DNA of 64,000 nt, from assembly GCA_028583415.1 (NCBI GenBank), contig CM053276.1, forward strand, positions 119,281,666 through 119,345,665, given 5' to 3'. A model generated the notes under the pieces. That model saw only the letters and a program-made list of their open reading frames with translations, had not been told where the DNA came from and ran no database searches. This stretch comes from Protea cynaroides. Lineage: Eukaryota; Streptophyta; Magnoliopsida; Proteales; Proteaceae. Positions 11,203-22,479 of this stretch are shown one piece after another; within the stretch, counting starts at the first letter, position 1, and every line of letters begins with the position of its first letter. Both the position numbers and the translations under genes were made by a program.

Positions 11203-13059
11203 CAGACACCCCTTCTACTGTTGTGAAACTACACATAACTATCCTATCTTTACAAAAGTTACACAGAATACTCCTCTAACAATGTTATCATACACTCTCA
11301 CCGATATTATTACTTTCAACTTAACGGCAGATGGTCAATTTTTTTTAAAAAAAAATACACTTAATAAGTGTAAAATGACCTAAAAGGGTTGAGGTCATTT
11401 TACACATTCTCAGCGAGTTCTTCTCCAATATAAGCTAATCAAGTTCTCTTCTTCTCTTTCTCAGTTCCTGTTGTTGTTTTGATTAGCCAAGCAGTAGTTC
11501 ATGGGTGTTGAAAAAATTGATGGGTCTCATTCTTAAGAAGGAACAATACTCGATCTGTGGGTCAGTCTGCCAATGTTGCCGCTGCTGGAACGCTATCGAG
11601 AAACTCCATTGTGAGCGTGATAGCATTGCCTCAAGGGCAAAGGAGGAGACGGGTTTCTGCACAATCAATTGACTGTACTGGAATCAATCCTTGTAATTAC
11701 CAACAATCGAAGTTGGTTGCAATTCCTAACAATCGACTATACTTGAATCGGCATTGGAATAATAGAATCCACTAATGGTACAAACATGATTATTTCCGAC
11801 TGCAATGTGGGAGTAAGCGGTGTTTCTGAGGTTGAAAGGGACAAGATCCCAACCTGAGTTAATCCAATTCCAACCGTAGGGCTGAGAGGCATTCACTTCA
11901 AGCCACAGGTGAAACCCTTGCCTCCATGAGCGGAGCCGTGAGAGGTAGAGTGCTAAAATACGCCGTGGCAGAGCTTACAGAGCTGTTTCTCTCCCAACAT
12001 ACCACGTCTTGTTCCCCGCTAGCATCAATCGCACAGAAGAAACCATATTCTCTGACTGCAGCGAAGATCAGACCCAATGAGCTGAACCCTACAGCTCTGG
12101 TGGCCACTAACATTAGTAGTAGCAGCACAAATAAATCCTCTCCAAAATCCTAAGCCTCTCTTGGGTTATTATCTCGATCTCCCAAAAAGGGCAGAGGAGG
12201 GGAATGACATTTAAGTTGGTGAGAGAAAGACCTTGCTATGGTGGTATCTCCGTTTTATAACGAGTCATTAACTAGGGCTATTAGCCATATGACAGAATGT
12301 TTCCTTGCTTGAGATTTGCTTAGATAATATGTTTCTTCCAATGAGGAACTAATCAGTTCTAGCAAAGTAAACATCATGGCGTTTATCTTTTCACATTTAG
12401 ATCTATAAGTAAAGTAATGAAGAGAGATACCTAAAAACAAATCAAACTACAAAAACTGCGGGAAGGCTTCCACCAATTCACCGGTAGTTTCTGTACGTAG
12501 GTAGGGTACTCAGTTTCCGCTAACTTGAGCAGATTTTTGGTTTTCTTTGCTCTGAAACCCTACCGCTACCAATCCACCATCTACCCCGAATCAGGCGGCA
12601 CTTCTAGTGGCACCAGAATCCGGTGGCATCCTTGATTCTGTTATGTTCGACCTCTGTTTTTTCTTGATTTCTTTCTTTGCTTTCTTCTTCTTCTCGGTTC
12701 TTTTTCCTTTTTTATTCTCTTCTTTTTCTCTGAGTTTTGGTTTTTGTTGGACATGACATCTGAGAGATGAGAGATTGAAGAATTGAGAGATGATAGATTG
12801 AAGAGTGAACAGAAAGTGTGATGGCAAATGAGAAGAAAGAAAGTGTGATAGCAAATGAGAATAAGACCTTTCGGAAGAAATTACTAAGGATATTTTTGTC
12901 TTAAAAAAATTGACCCTCTACCGTTAAATTGAAACTAACGGTGTGAGTGAGAATGTATGATAGCATTGTTAGGGAGATATTCTGTGTAACTTTTGTAAAG
13001 ACAGGGTAGTTCTGTGTAGTTTCACAACAGTAGAGGGGATGTTTGTGTAATTTTTTTTA
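11203..13059. mobile_element. Mutator-like element (Pack-MULE type) with ~150-bp TIRs
   Basis: Long terminal inverted repeats span about 11203-11350 and 12905-13047. The left arm has CTACTGTTGTGAAACTACAC and TTTACAAAAGTTACACAGAA; the right arm carries the inverse of both. A 13-bp direct repeat AAAAAATATTATA borders the element (11190-11202 and 13060-13072); its AT-richness leaves the exact 9-11 bp duplication ambiguous. No transposase is seen. The interior contains captured host sequence, including a CRINKLY4-related receptor fragment on the minus strand. Confidence 0.85.
11898..12128 (-). pseudogene. Captured CRINKLY4-related (CCR-like) receptor kinase N-terminus
   Basis: The minus-strand frame gives a hydrophobic start, then VREYGFFCAIDASGEQDVVC followed by WERNSS. 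This matches the first extracellular repeat of CRINKLY4-related kinases, where GFFCAIDASGxQxVxCW is typical. The fragment ends within the first repeat; no further repeats, transmembrane segment or kinase domain follow. It lies wholly between the TIRs of the Mutator-like element, so it is read as a captured gene piece. Family assignment is from memory of the motif. Confidence 0.6.
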
Positions 13060-13072
13060 AAAAAATATTATA

Positions 13073-14960
13073 ATATTGTTATGCTTAATGGAGTAATGGT
13101 TAATGCCTATTGTGTTTTCCAGTTTTATCATTTTGATTTTATAGTTTAAGCCTTTGGGAATTGAAGTTGGGTCTTAGGAAAATAGTGTATTAATTGGTGA
13201 TAGGGTTGGTTTCTTAGAAAAATAATATATTAATTAAGATTATGGTTGGCTTCTTGGAAAAATAATATATTAATCAGGGATAGGGGTTGGGGTTGGCGTC
13301 TTTATTAGTTTAGCTTTTAGAGAATAAACAGTATACACTCAATTCGGTTTCATTGGTGTCTAGTCGTAGTAACCCAACGGTTTAAACGGTTAGATCCGAT
13401 TTCGATAAACCGTGTCAAATTTTAAACCAGAACTAAATAGATTACTAAATGGTCTCTAGCTAGGATCTAATGTAAATGGTTCAGTTCGATTTTGATAAAC
13501 AGTTCCAATGCAAATGTTATAGCCTTAGTGAGGACTCTATAAGGACAATTGACAAATCAGGTTTAAATTTGACCCACTACCCGGCTATTGGAAAACCGGA
13601 ATTAAATCGTTCACAGTTGGATTCAAAAGTTTCCCTAAATTATGTTTGGATGTCAAAAAAGAAAAAGATAAACCCATAAAATGATCATTACATCATTTTT
13701 GTCTAATGTTTTTTTTTTCATGGCATCCAAAAACATCACTGGTAAAAAAGGAAAATTTAGTATGCAATTAAGTACCCAGCAATAATAGCGTTTCCTGTTT
13801 TATGGTTGAGCTTTTTACCATGAAATTTTTTTTATTACTGTTCTTTTTTGTATTTATTCTAACTTCTTCGATTTTTTATGTTATTTTTAAAATTTTGGCC
13901 TGACTATATGTAAAGCGAAGCCGGGTTATTTTTGGTTCATTGCTTGGTTGGATTTAACTTCAACGATTGGGATATTGACCATTATCAATTATCAACCCTC
14001 ATAATGAAAATGAAGATAATCCAGGGTGATAGAGAATGGAGGATCCTAACACTTCTAGTTGTCTATCTCTTTAATTTTAGCAAAAACTAATGGGTGTCTG
14101 GAGAAGTTTTTTCCCACATGTTTGTTACTTTTTTAGGACTTGGATCCAAAGATTTGGCATTCTGATTATTCCTGCATGCCTATTAATTGGTGTGGTATCG
14201 AAAATTTAGGGGTTGATTTTTCTTTTTTTTGTGCATAAGTAATGGATTTGGGGAATTACCAAGCTGTCATGTGGTAGTTATATGTTTAAAGGAGCAAAAT
14301 GTCTATTTTTCTGTTTTATCGTTCGATTTGAGAAGTTATATGATAGGGAAGGGGGGAGAGAATACTTGCACATGTTATAGGATTCCACATATCTTAATAT
14401 ATTCTATCAAAAAAAAAAAAAAAAAAAAATCTCAGTACATGTTTTTTTTTTTCTTTTTTTTTGGGTCCTAGGATTCTGAAAGTGGCAATTGGACAAGGAA
14501 GGAGTACGATTAGGATGGGGAGAATTGAGTCTCGGACCTCCCCATCCTGCACAACAACATGGTCACTTATCATTATTTGATCCAGCGTTCCTTGACACAA
14601 ATACTTCCAATGTGTAATATTATTAAGGATTTTAACAATGGATAAATGTCCTAAATTAAAAACTTCACAAAAGCAATTTTTGATTTTTTGTAAATTTTTT
14701 TTTTGTGAAAATGATATATTACACGAAAATTTGTCTCCATGTAAAAATTTTCTACTTTTTTTTTTAAATTTACATAAAAAACAAATAGTAAATAATTTTA
14801 CATAATCTTTTTTTCTTTTCCATCATTTTTCAAGGAAATAAACGAAGCCAAAAGAAATTAATATTATTATATGAAATTTGTGATATATATATATATATTA
14901 ACCACTTGCTTTGATGAATTTCATTAACATTTTCTTTCCTTTGGAGGTGTTTTTGGGGAT
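13073..14960. other. AT-rich intergenic DNA, no gene seen
   Basis: The stretch contains homopolymer runs (for example 14409-14429 and 14443-14461) and a small inverted-repeat element at 13641-13737. No coding family is recognised. Confidence 0.5.
13641..13737. mobile_element. Candidate short MITE with ATGTTTGGATG-type ends
   Basis: The left TATGTTTGGATGTC is mirrored by GGCATCCAAAAACAT on the right, about 97 bp overall. A relative with the same ends lies at 50131-50247. Target duplications are not clear. Confidence 0.45.
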
Positions 14961-14974
14961 CACAATAGCGATGT

Positions 14975-15290
14975 CATGGATTGATTTTTCTTGTCATCTT
15001 AGTGTCTACAACATTCATGGCGGAATGCTTTGCTATGGTTTTTGGGTCACTAAGAGCTAGTGAGATGGGTGTGCAGAGATTGTGGATAAAATATGATTCT
15101 ATTGTAGTGGTTATGAGTTCAAAAAGGTCATTCCATGAAGTTGAGTTCAAGAGTGGAGAGATATTCAATCTTATTTGGTGAGTGTTCATCGAAAAATAAC
15201 ACATGCATTTTGGGAAGGAAATGTAATGGCTGATAAGCTGGCTAATGAGGTGGCGTTGTCTCCTATAATTGATTCTTCAAGGGGCTTTGA
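14975..15290 (+). pseudogene. LINE-type RNase H domain relic
   Basis: The + strand encodes AECFAMVFGSLRASEMGVQR, then LWIKYDSIVVV. After a degenerate stretch comes HRKITHAFWEGNVMADKLAN. This order (AE..A...GL..A...G......DS ... R..N..AD.LA) is the plant reverse-transcriptase-associated RNase H (RVT_3) pattern. An in-frame stop and poly-T-rich downstream sequence show it is dead. No reverse transcriptase is visible upstream. Confidence 0.65.
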
Positions 15291-15299
15291 GTGTGGCGG

Positions 15300-17210
15300 T
15301 GTGGAATGAGGTGTCTGGGGATGTAACAAATTGTCCACGATATCAATTCCGTTGTCTATTGATTGTTGACATTGCTTTTTTTTTTTTTTTTTTTTTAGTG
15401 AGGGTCTCATGCTAATGATAATGTCAAAGGTGGAGGTCTCTCTAATTTTTTTTCTTTTGTCATGGGTGTGTGTAATCTCTAATTTTTTTTTCAATATAAT
15501 CTTTTGCTGATTTGTAATAAAAAAACATTAACATTTTTAACCATACAAATCAAAAGGAAATGGCAGGGTTTTTATATTGATTATAAACATAATTAGATTA
15601 TTTATAAATTTGATATAGATTAAATTAAAAAATAATTCTAACAAAATTGCTGCTAGAATAGAATAAGAAAGATAAGAATATATAATAAAATAACTGTTTG
15701 CTGTAGTCAGACTTTTTATTTAGTTAACTTCTTACGTGGAACCCATTGAGGTTACATCATATTGCTATAATGGTTGTTGGATTGACGTGGATTCTTCCAT
15801 CCAATGAACAATGAAATCCATTTTTACATTTGTGTGGAGATACAAATGTACGGAATGTCTTGCACTGATTTAAATTGTTGTCCGATAGAAACAAGACAAG
15901 TGGCAAAATATGAGTCACATAATGCGATTTTGCTTGTGATCGTCACTACTAAGTGTGGTTAGCATTGCTAATTTAAATACAAATTCTCTTTTCAAATAGA
16001 ATAATCAATCAAATCATTATGCTGGAAATTGCGACCGGAATTAATATTAATTTAAGAAAAAATATTGGAGAATGATGATGCCGATTGACACAATCAGGAT
16101 GTGTGGACAGGAAGTTGATGGTATTATCAAACTTTTTTTTTTTTTTTTTTTTTTGGTTATAAAGAATCTAGACTTGAGAATAAGAAATTATGATAAGTGG
16201 AAAAAATAATACATAAAAAATTCACTTTTATACTGTTGTCTTGCAATTTTTTTTTCCCAAAAATATATGGCAAATGTTCCATGTTCTCTTTTTTGTAACT
16301 TTTAAAGATGATTTGAAATTTGTAGGGAAATGTTTGTATTGGTCACATATAAAAATTTAGATTTAAATTTAATCATTTATTCTCTCTTTAATAATATACC
16401 CTCATATATATATATTGGTAAGACTTCAAATATATGTTCATGCATCCCTTTGGTGATCATTACTTAATTTTTTTCTGTCTTATTTTGTTACTTGTGAACT
16501 CCAACTTGAATATGCTAGAGACTTAAGTATCTATCAATCACAAAGTTTTAGCTCTGTTTAATATCGTCTTAACAAAAAAAAATAGATGTTATATGAAAGT
16601 TAACTTGAAGAGCTCTTCATAAAGAAAAAAAATTTAAAATATATACACATAAATTATAACAAAGAATTTATGGTGTGGATATATAATTAATTGTAAATTG
16701 GTAGACAAAGATTAATAAGTTGAAGTGACTTTAATGAAAAATCCATTAACAAAGAATTGAGGACAAATTCATACAAGAAAAGAACTTAAAAAGAAAAAAG
16801 AAAAAGAAAAAGAAAAGAATTATACCATAAACAAAATATCAAGTAATATAGAAGAAGTAGCCCAATCAACCAAATTAATAGAATTTCTCAAAGAAGAAAA
16901 AACAACACAATCAGAATAGTAAACAAGATCTGGAATCAGAATAGTAAACAAGATCGGGATTCCGTAAACGTCGACGCTTCCACTGTAGAGCCAATTAGAG
17001 AATTTGTAATTCTTGTTAGATAGAAAATGAATTTGTATTTCAAATCTATGTTAGAGAACACTTTAAATACTTATGTAGGAAAAAGATCGTCTGCAACATA
17101 GCCATGTACAAGTGTTAATCTTAACTATTGAGAGTATATCAATCACGTCTACCAATACACTTTCAATTATTAGGATCAATATTACTACAAAGCAGCGCTA
17201 CGTCAATTCA
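15300..17210. other. AT-rich intergenic DNA, no gene seen
   Basis: It holds poly-T tracts (15376-15397, 16133-16155), (TA)n tracts and a two-copy 26-bp repeat with AATCAGAATAGTAAACAAGA at about 16910-16960. No gene is recognised. Confidence 0.5.
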
Positions 17211-17226
17211 AACCCCCTTATGCATG

Positions 17227-17456
17227 TATAGAAATTGTCTCCTGCCTGAGTTTGGGCAGGAGATTTGGCGGCCAGAATGGATGGCCGCAGGTGGATCCGA
17301 GCCTTCCATCCGAGCCTACACCCAAGCCAACAAGTCGAGCCGATAGGGGTGTCGGCTTGGATGGAGGGTTTAGATCCACCCGAGAGCCAGGTGGCGGCCA
17401 TCCATCTGGGCCACCAAGTCTCCCGCCCAAACTTAGGTGGGAGAGGATATGGATCC
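17227..17456. mobile_element. Palindromic MITE, copy C (first of tandem pair)
   Basis: This 230-bp palindrome starts TATAGAAATTGTCTCCTGCC and ends GGGAGAGGATATGGATCC. The arms carry GAATGGATGGCCGC and its mirror GCGGCCATCCATC. It is bordered on both sides by the 10-bp CTTATGCATG (17217-17226, 17457-17466). Confidence 0.9.
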
Positions 17457-17466
17457 CTTATGCATG

Positions 17467-17715
17467 GTATAAAAATTCTCTCTCGCCTAAGTTTAGGTAG
17501 GAGAATTGGCAGCCTGAATGGATGGCCGCCACTGGCTCTCAGGTGGATCCCAGCCCTCAATCATAATTGATATTCGAATCGACAAACTGAGTCGACATGG
17601 GTGTCGACTCGAATAAAGAGTTTGGATTTATCGAAAAATCAGATGACGATCATCTAACCAACCTGCCAACTCTCCTATCCAAACTTAGGCGAGGAGGCAG
17701 GAGAGGATGTGATCC
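17467..17715. mobile_element. Palindromic MITE, copy D (second of tandem pair)
   Basis: This 249-bp relative begins GTATAAAAATTCTCTCTCGC and ends GGAGAGGATGTGATCC. It shares its left border CTTATGCATG with copy C and has CTTACGCATG (one mismatch) on its right (17716-17725). It is more diverged than copy C. Confidence 0.88.
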
Positions 17716-17725
17716 CTTACGCATG

Positions 17726-19785
17726 CCAACAAAAACGGAACAAAATAGAAGGCTTAAATTGGTTCGGCCTGGCCGCATTTCCTATGACGTATACTATCAG
17801 TAAAGATTTGACATTTTCATACAAAATTTATTGATGGGACATCTGCCACTTCACACCGTTTTTGTAGGAAGAAATCAATATTGAGGACCAAAACAAGTGG
17901 ACCACTACTGGACCAAACATATTGGTTCATCATTACACCAACCTAATCAAACCCAAGAAGGAAAGCTACATCAAATACTTTTGGTAACGTTTCGGTTTTC
18001 TAAAGCGGCTTTTCAGTTAAAAGTATCTGCTTTTAAAAAATACTTATGTAAAGAGTATTTTTGAATTAAAAAAATATAAATTCATATTTGAAAAATACAA
18101 TCACCAAGATATTTCTGATAATATTGATTCAAAAGAATATTATCAAACACAGCTTTAATGGCTTCAGTATTTGGTGAATTAAATATGCGAACGCCAAAAC
18201 CTATCCAAATCTCTTTTGCCAAAAAAAAGAAAGAAAAAAAAATCTATTCAAATCTTTTATTATTGTATACCAAGTTCTTATTATCATTTTTCCATTTTGA
18301 ATTACTCAATTTTTGCTAATAAATGATTATTCACGAGAGGATTTTTTTTTTAATGAACGTGTCCCAACTAATTTCTCCTATTTATCTATTTTTTCTTTCG
18401 TTTTGTAATTTTGTAAAGTATAAACATTGTTCGCCCGTTGTTCCTATACATATTCCATGTCTTTGACTAGTGAATTTAAAAACCTTATGAATTGACTTGG
18501 GTTAGGAACGTGGTTCTAGCCGTATTGATTGCCTCTTTTGGTGTAACTGGTTATTATTTTCCTTGGGATCAAATTGGTTATTGGACAGTTAAAATTGTGA
18601 CAAATGTACCTCTGCCCCATTGCCTCTCAACAATGTGTTTGCGGTGAATTTAGACATCTGATCATAGACGGTGGTATTTGGTGATCGCTGCAGGCCAAAA
18701 GTGGAAACACACAAAAAGATAGAAATGAAAAAAAATTTGTTTGCAAAATAAAATAAAGAACCAACTACGTGATAACAATGGTCATAGAGATCACTTAACC
18801 CAAGGTCAGAGAGGACCACTTAATTCGAAGTCTTTCTTTGGGGTTCACTCAACCCAAGTATCGACTCACTCACTAAAACTTCAATGTTTCATGATGGGAG
18901 GAGAATCAAAGAAAATTCCCTCGTTAGTTGATAAGTACAACCTTTATAACTTCATGGTATACCTATAGATTAATCACTTCCCATTTGGAAGGTTGCAATT
19001 TCTTAATTGTCACAATTTCTACTCCTGCTAAATTATTTTCGATTGCTACTATGGGGCTACCTTTTGAACCCTAGTTGATCTACGACCAAAGAGACAATAG
19101 CTAATTGATCATAGACCATAGAAGCAACGTCGCTTTTGCCTTTGTGCGTTAACATGTTTTGACGCATTAGCACGCATAGCAGTCAAACTACTTCGATTTG
19201 CCCATTAAGACATCAAGGTAAAGGGATTCAAACCTAGTTCTTCCATGACCCCCTTGAATCACGAATAAGAACGAGACTACAAAAACTCCTCAAGAATCAA
19301 ACTCATGAGAGCAGGGAAAGAAGTATTTACACTTAACCATGCTCCTCAAGTGTTGATTTTTTTTTTTTTTTTTTTGGTAAGACTCCTCAAGGATTGATCA
19401 TACACCTATGTCATGCATTATCATAAACTTATTTTTTTTTTCTTTTTTTTTGGGAGAAACCCTCTCTCGCCATAGCCCAGGCACCAAGGGGATCGAGGGG
19501 GGAAAAAGGAGTGGAGGAAATTGAGAGCCATAAAGCAGAGGTAGATATGATTGAACACCGTACCGGTGATAATAGTTTGAATAGAGAGTAAAAATTAAGG
19601 TGGTAGTTTAATTAAAAAGTAGTTGGTAGTGCTACTACCAACTTCTTGTCTTTCTTTTAATCCATACTTTAAGTAAAAGGCATTGCTTTTGGAAAATTTA
19701 ATCTCATGAATCTTCTTTGTTGAAGAAGAAAACTGCTTAAAGCAACTCGTTTCGTTGGTTGCCAGAATATTACTATAATTTTTTT
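17726..19785. other. Intergenic DNA, no gene seen
   Basis: No coding family is recognised. Poly-T tracts occur at 19358-19376 and 19432-19450. Confidence 0.5.
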
Positions 19786-19789
19786 TGGA

Positions 19790-20284
19790 GTTATTCGGTT
19801 GTCCAGATCTCTCTCTCTATAATTTTTTTTGGAGTTATTCGGTTATCCAGATCTCTCTCTCTCTCTCCTAAACAAAAGAGAATCCCTTGCTTGTTGCCTA
19901 CTTGCTAAGTATATCCCCTCGATCTCTCTCTCGTAAGCACAAAAGAGCAAATCCCTCTTTATCAACAAAAAAAAAGAAAGAAAAAAAGAAGCAAATCCTT
20001 GCTTGTGCCTATCTTACCAATGATTCTATCTCTTCTCTCTCTCCCTCTCACACACATACAAGCAAATCCCTTGCTTGTTTCCTAGCTAGTCAAGCAGACC
20101 CCTCTCTCTTTCACACACACACACCCACCCACAAAAAGAGCAAATCCCTTACTTATTGCCTAGCTTACCAAGTATAATCTTCTCTCAAATCTCTTGCTTG
20201 TTGCCTAAGCTTGCCAAGTATACCTCTCTCTCTCTCTCTCTCTCACACAAGCAAATCCCTTGCTTGTTTCCTAGCTTGCCAAGC

Positions 20285-20336
<52 letters not shown>

Positions 20337-20460
20337 AAAGAGCAAATCCCTTATTGCCTAGCTTACCAAGTGTTAATCTCTTGTTTGTTGCCTAGCTTGC
20401 CAAGTATACCCCTCTCTGTCTCTCTTTCTCTCTTTCTCTCTCAAGAATACTATACGTAAT
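19790..20460. repeat. Complex minisatellite with embedded CT/CA microsatellites
   Basis: A unit containing GCAAATCCCTTGCTTGTTGC, CTAGCTTGCCAAGTATACC, then (CT)n and (CA)n, is repeated about eight to nine times with variable length. A shorter repeat TTTTTTTTGGAGTTATTCGG opens the array (two copies, 19780-19860). Isolated units recur at 20948-20990 and 21571-21630. Open frames across the array are simple consequences of the repeat. Confidence 0.85.
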
Positions 20461-20461
20461 T

Positions 20462-20830
20462 TGGGAAACAAAACTTTCCACCCAATAAAAAAGGATTGAG
20501 GTTCTCTAAGGGTGGAGGAGAAAAAGGGACGAATGAAGCCGGTTATATGGGAGTCAAGGGAATTAGAAATTATTCATCATATAGAGGACATAGGTATGTG
20601 TCCGGAATTAAGGATGAATGTTGGCAACTATAGTGTCAGATACTTGATTTGTTGACCAAAAAAAACTTCTATTTAAAAAAATTATGCAAATAGTGGAATT
20701 GTTAAGCTCAAACAATGGTTTTTGTTTTTTGTCACCTAAAGGCCCCTTATTTTGGAAGTTGTTGTAAGGGAGTCACGAGTTGTTCTAAGGGAGTCACGAG
20801 CTTACAGGACCTGACTCCCCCTCCCCCTCC
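20462..20830. repeat. Duplicated block, copy 1
   Basis: The sequence from GGGAAACAAAACTTTCCACC to GAGTCACGAGCTTACAGGAC matches the block at 21646-22455 in order. Shared landmarks include GAGGAGAAAAAGGGACGAA, GTGTCAGATAC and the GGGAGTCACG repeats. This copy lacks the hAT-type insertion found in copy 2. Confidence 0.8.
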
Positions 20831-20837
20831 CACCCTT

Positions 20838-20869
20838 CTTCTTCTTCTTCTTCTTCTTCTTCTTCTTCT

Positions 20870-20917
<48 letters not shown>
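20838..20917. repeat. (TTC)n followed by (TC)n microsatellite
   Basis: About 12 TTC repeats run directly into about 20 TC repeats, ending at ATGCACACACAC. Confidence 0.95.
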
Positions 20918-20918
<1 letters not shown>

Positions 20919-20993
20919 GCACACACACACTCACACACAATGACACACGAGCAAATCCCTTGTTTGTTGCCTAGTTTGCTAAGTATACCCCCC

Positions 20994-21560
20994 TAAGGGT
21001 GTCAATTCTGAACCAAAACCAAGAAACTGAACCTAAATCGACTGGTAAAAACATATACGAACAGATTTGAAATTAGTCGGTTCAGTTTTGATTTTACACA
21101 TAGTTAATTGGTTCAATTGTTGTTTAGAATTGTTAAATCGTCAGTTAACCGATAAGAAACCGTTGAATAAATCCGAAAGGAGACCAGCTAACTGCCTAAC
21201 TAAATGTGTAATATTTCACATATAGTATACAGTTTTAATGTGATATGACTTAACATAATGTCATGTGCATGTGATATGATATTTTTAGTTTATTATATAA
21301 TGTTTAGTGCTTTGTTGTTGAACTGTTACAGTCGTAGACTATTCGCACATTTCCCATAAACTGTGTAAGAAAACATTGATGAACTAATTAATTAAAACCA
21401 ATTTGAAACCGATAGATTGGTTGTTAATCGGTTCGATCTTGGTTTGGAAAACAAGAACCAATCATTAATCGATTCGGTTATGATTTCATTAACAATAACC
21501 TTAAACCGAATCAAACCTAGCCAAGTCGATAAGCCATTTATGAACCGATTGACAACCTTA
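20994..21560. mobile_element. hAT-type MITE, 567 bp
   Basis: The ends are TAAGGGTGTCAA and TTGACAACCTTA, nearly perfect inverse copies and like those of the 8525-10538 element. The interior is rich in AACCGAT/ATCGGTT-type motifs. Flanks TACCCCCC and a C-tract make the 8-bp duplication uncertain. It lies within a minisatellite unit. Confidence 0.72.
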
Positions 21561-21837
21561 CCCCCCCCCCTCTCAAATCCCCTACTTGTTGCCTAGCTTT
21601 CCAAGTATACCTCTCTCTCTTTCTCTCTCTAGAAAGAATGTTGTTATTGGGGAAACAATTTTTTCCATCCATAAAAAATGGTTCAGGTTTTCTAGGGGCA
21701 GAGGAGAAAAAAAGGGACGAACAAGGTCGGTTGGATGAGTGTCGGGGTATTATGGACCATTTGTCATATATGGGGCAAAGTTATTTGTCTGAAATTGAAG
21801 GTGAATGTCAATAACTATACTGTCAGATAAGGTGTCA

Positions 21838-22269
21838 AAGTTGGGTCTGAATCGATTGATCGGAACGAGCCGCATCGATTTAGCTCGAGACTGAACCAGA
21901 CCAAAATCCTATTGGCCATGTTTCGGGTTTAAGTATGGCATATTCTACTGATCCCGGTTTGGTCTAGGCTAGCCCAATAAGAGCCCAAAAAATTAGACCG
22001 ATGAGTTCAAACCCAATAATGGCCCTAACTGGATTGATTTATTCCGAATATTAAAACCCTAGCTTCATAGCTTTAGCCTTGTTGGATTTCTTACCGGGCT
22101 TTCAATTGGACCCGAACCGAACCAAACCAACCCAGTTGTTACCATTCACTCTGCAGCCAGCCCATCCAGCCCAAACCTCTAATTGTGCATGTTTGGGGCT
22201 GACTGTATAAAACCCAACATTGATTTAATCCAGACCAAAATCGACCCGAACCGCTTGTTGACACTTTTA
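21838..22269. mobile_element. hAT-type MITE, 432 bp, filled site with paralogous empty site
   Basis: The left end TAAGGTGTCAA is mirrored by TTGACACTTTTA on the right. Flanks CTGTCAGA (21830-21837) and CTGTCAAA (22270-22277) match at 7 of 8. The paralogous block at about 20627 has a single GTGTCAGA with no insert. Confidence 0.8.
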
Positions 22270-22377
22270 CTGTCAAAATCTTTTGCCTAAAAAGTTATGG
22301 AAACCGTGGGACTTTGAAGTTCAAAGAGTGGGTTTTGTCACCTAAATTGCTCCTTAATTAATTCGGAAGTTCTTCTC

Positions 22378-22455
22378 ACGGGAATCACGGGCTTAAAGTT
22401 CTGAGGGGGAGTCACGGGCTTAAAGTTCTGAGGGGGAGTCACGGGCCTACAGGAC
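22378..22455. repeat. Three-copy ~31-bp tandem repeat
   Basis: GTCACGGGCTTAAAGTTCTG with AGGGGGA recurs in tandem; the last unit diverges to GGCCTACAGG. The paralogous block has two degenerate units. Confidence 0.85.
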
Positions 22456-22479
22456 CTGAATCTTTCTCTCTCGCATTTA

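Larger units (their letters stand above)
21646..22455. repeat. Duplicated block, copy 2 (with insertion)
   Basis: This is homologous to 20462-20830 but split by the hAT-type MITE at 21838-22269. The two halves resume the alignment on either side, for example AACTATACTGTCAGA before and TTTTGTCACCTAAA after. Confidence 0.8.

Noticed and set aside
10950..13500. A larger hAT element starting TAAGGGTGTTAAA at 10950 and enclosing the MULE
   Set aside because: The left end looks right, but I found no matching right end or 8-bp duplication.
19790..20460. A CRISPR-like repeat array
   Set aside because: Units vary in length, include microsatellites, have no unique spacers, and the genome is a plant's.
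19887..20996. Frames rich in Ser-Leu and His-Thr repeats
   Set aside because: They are translations of CT/CA microsatellites in the minisatellite.
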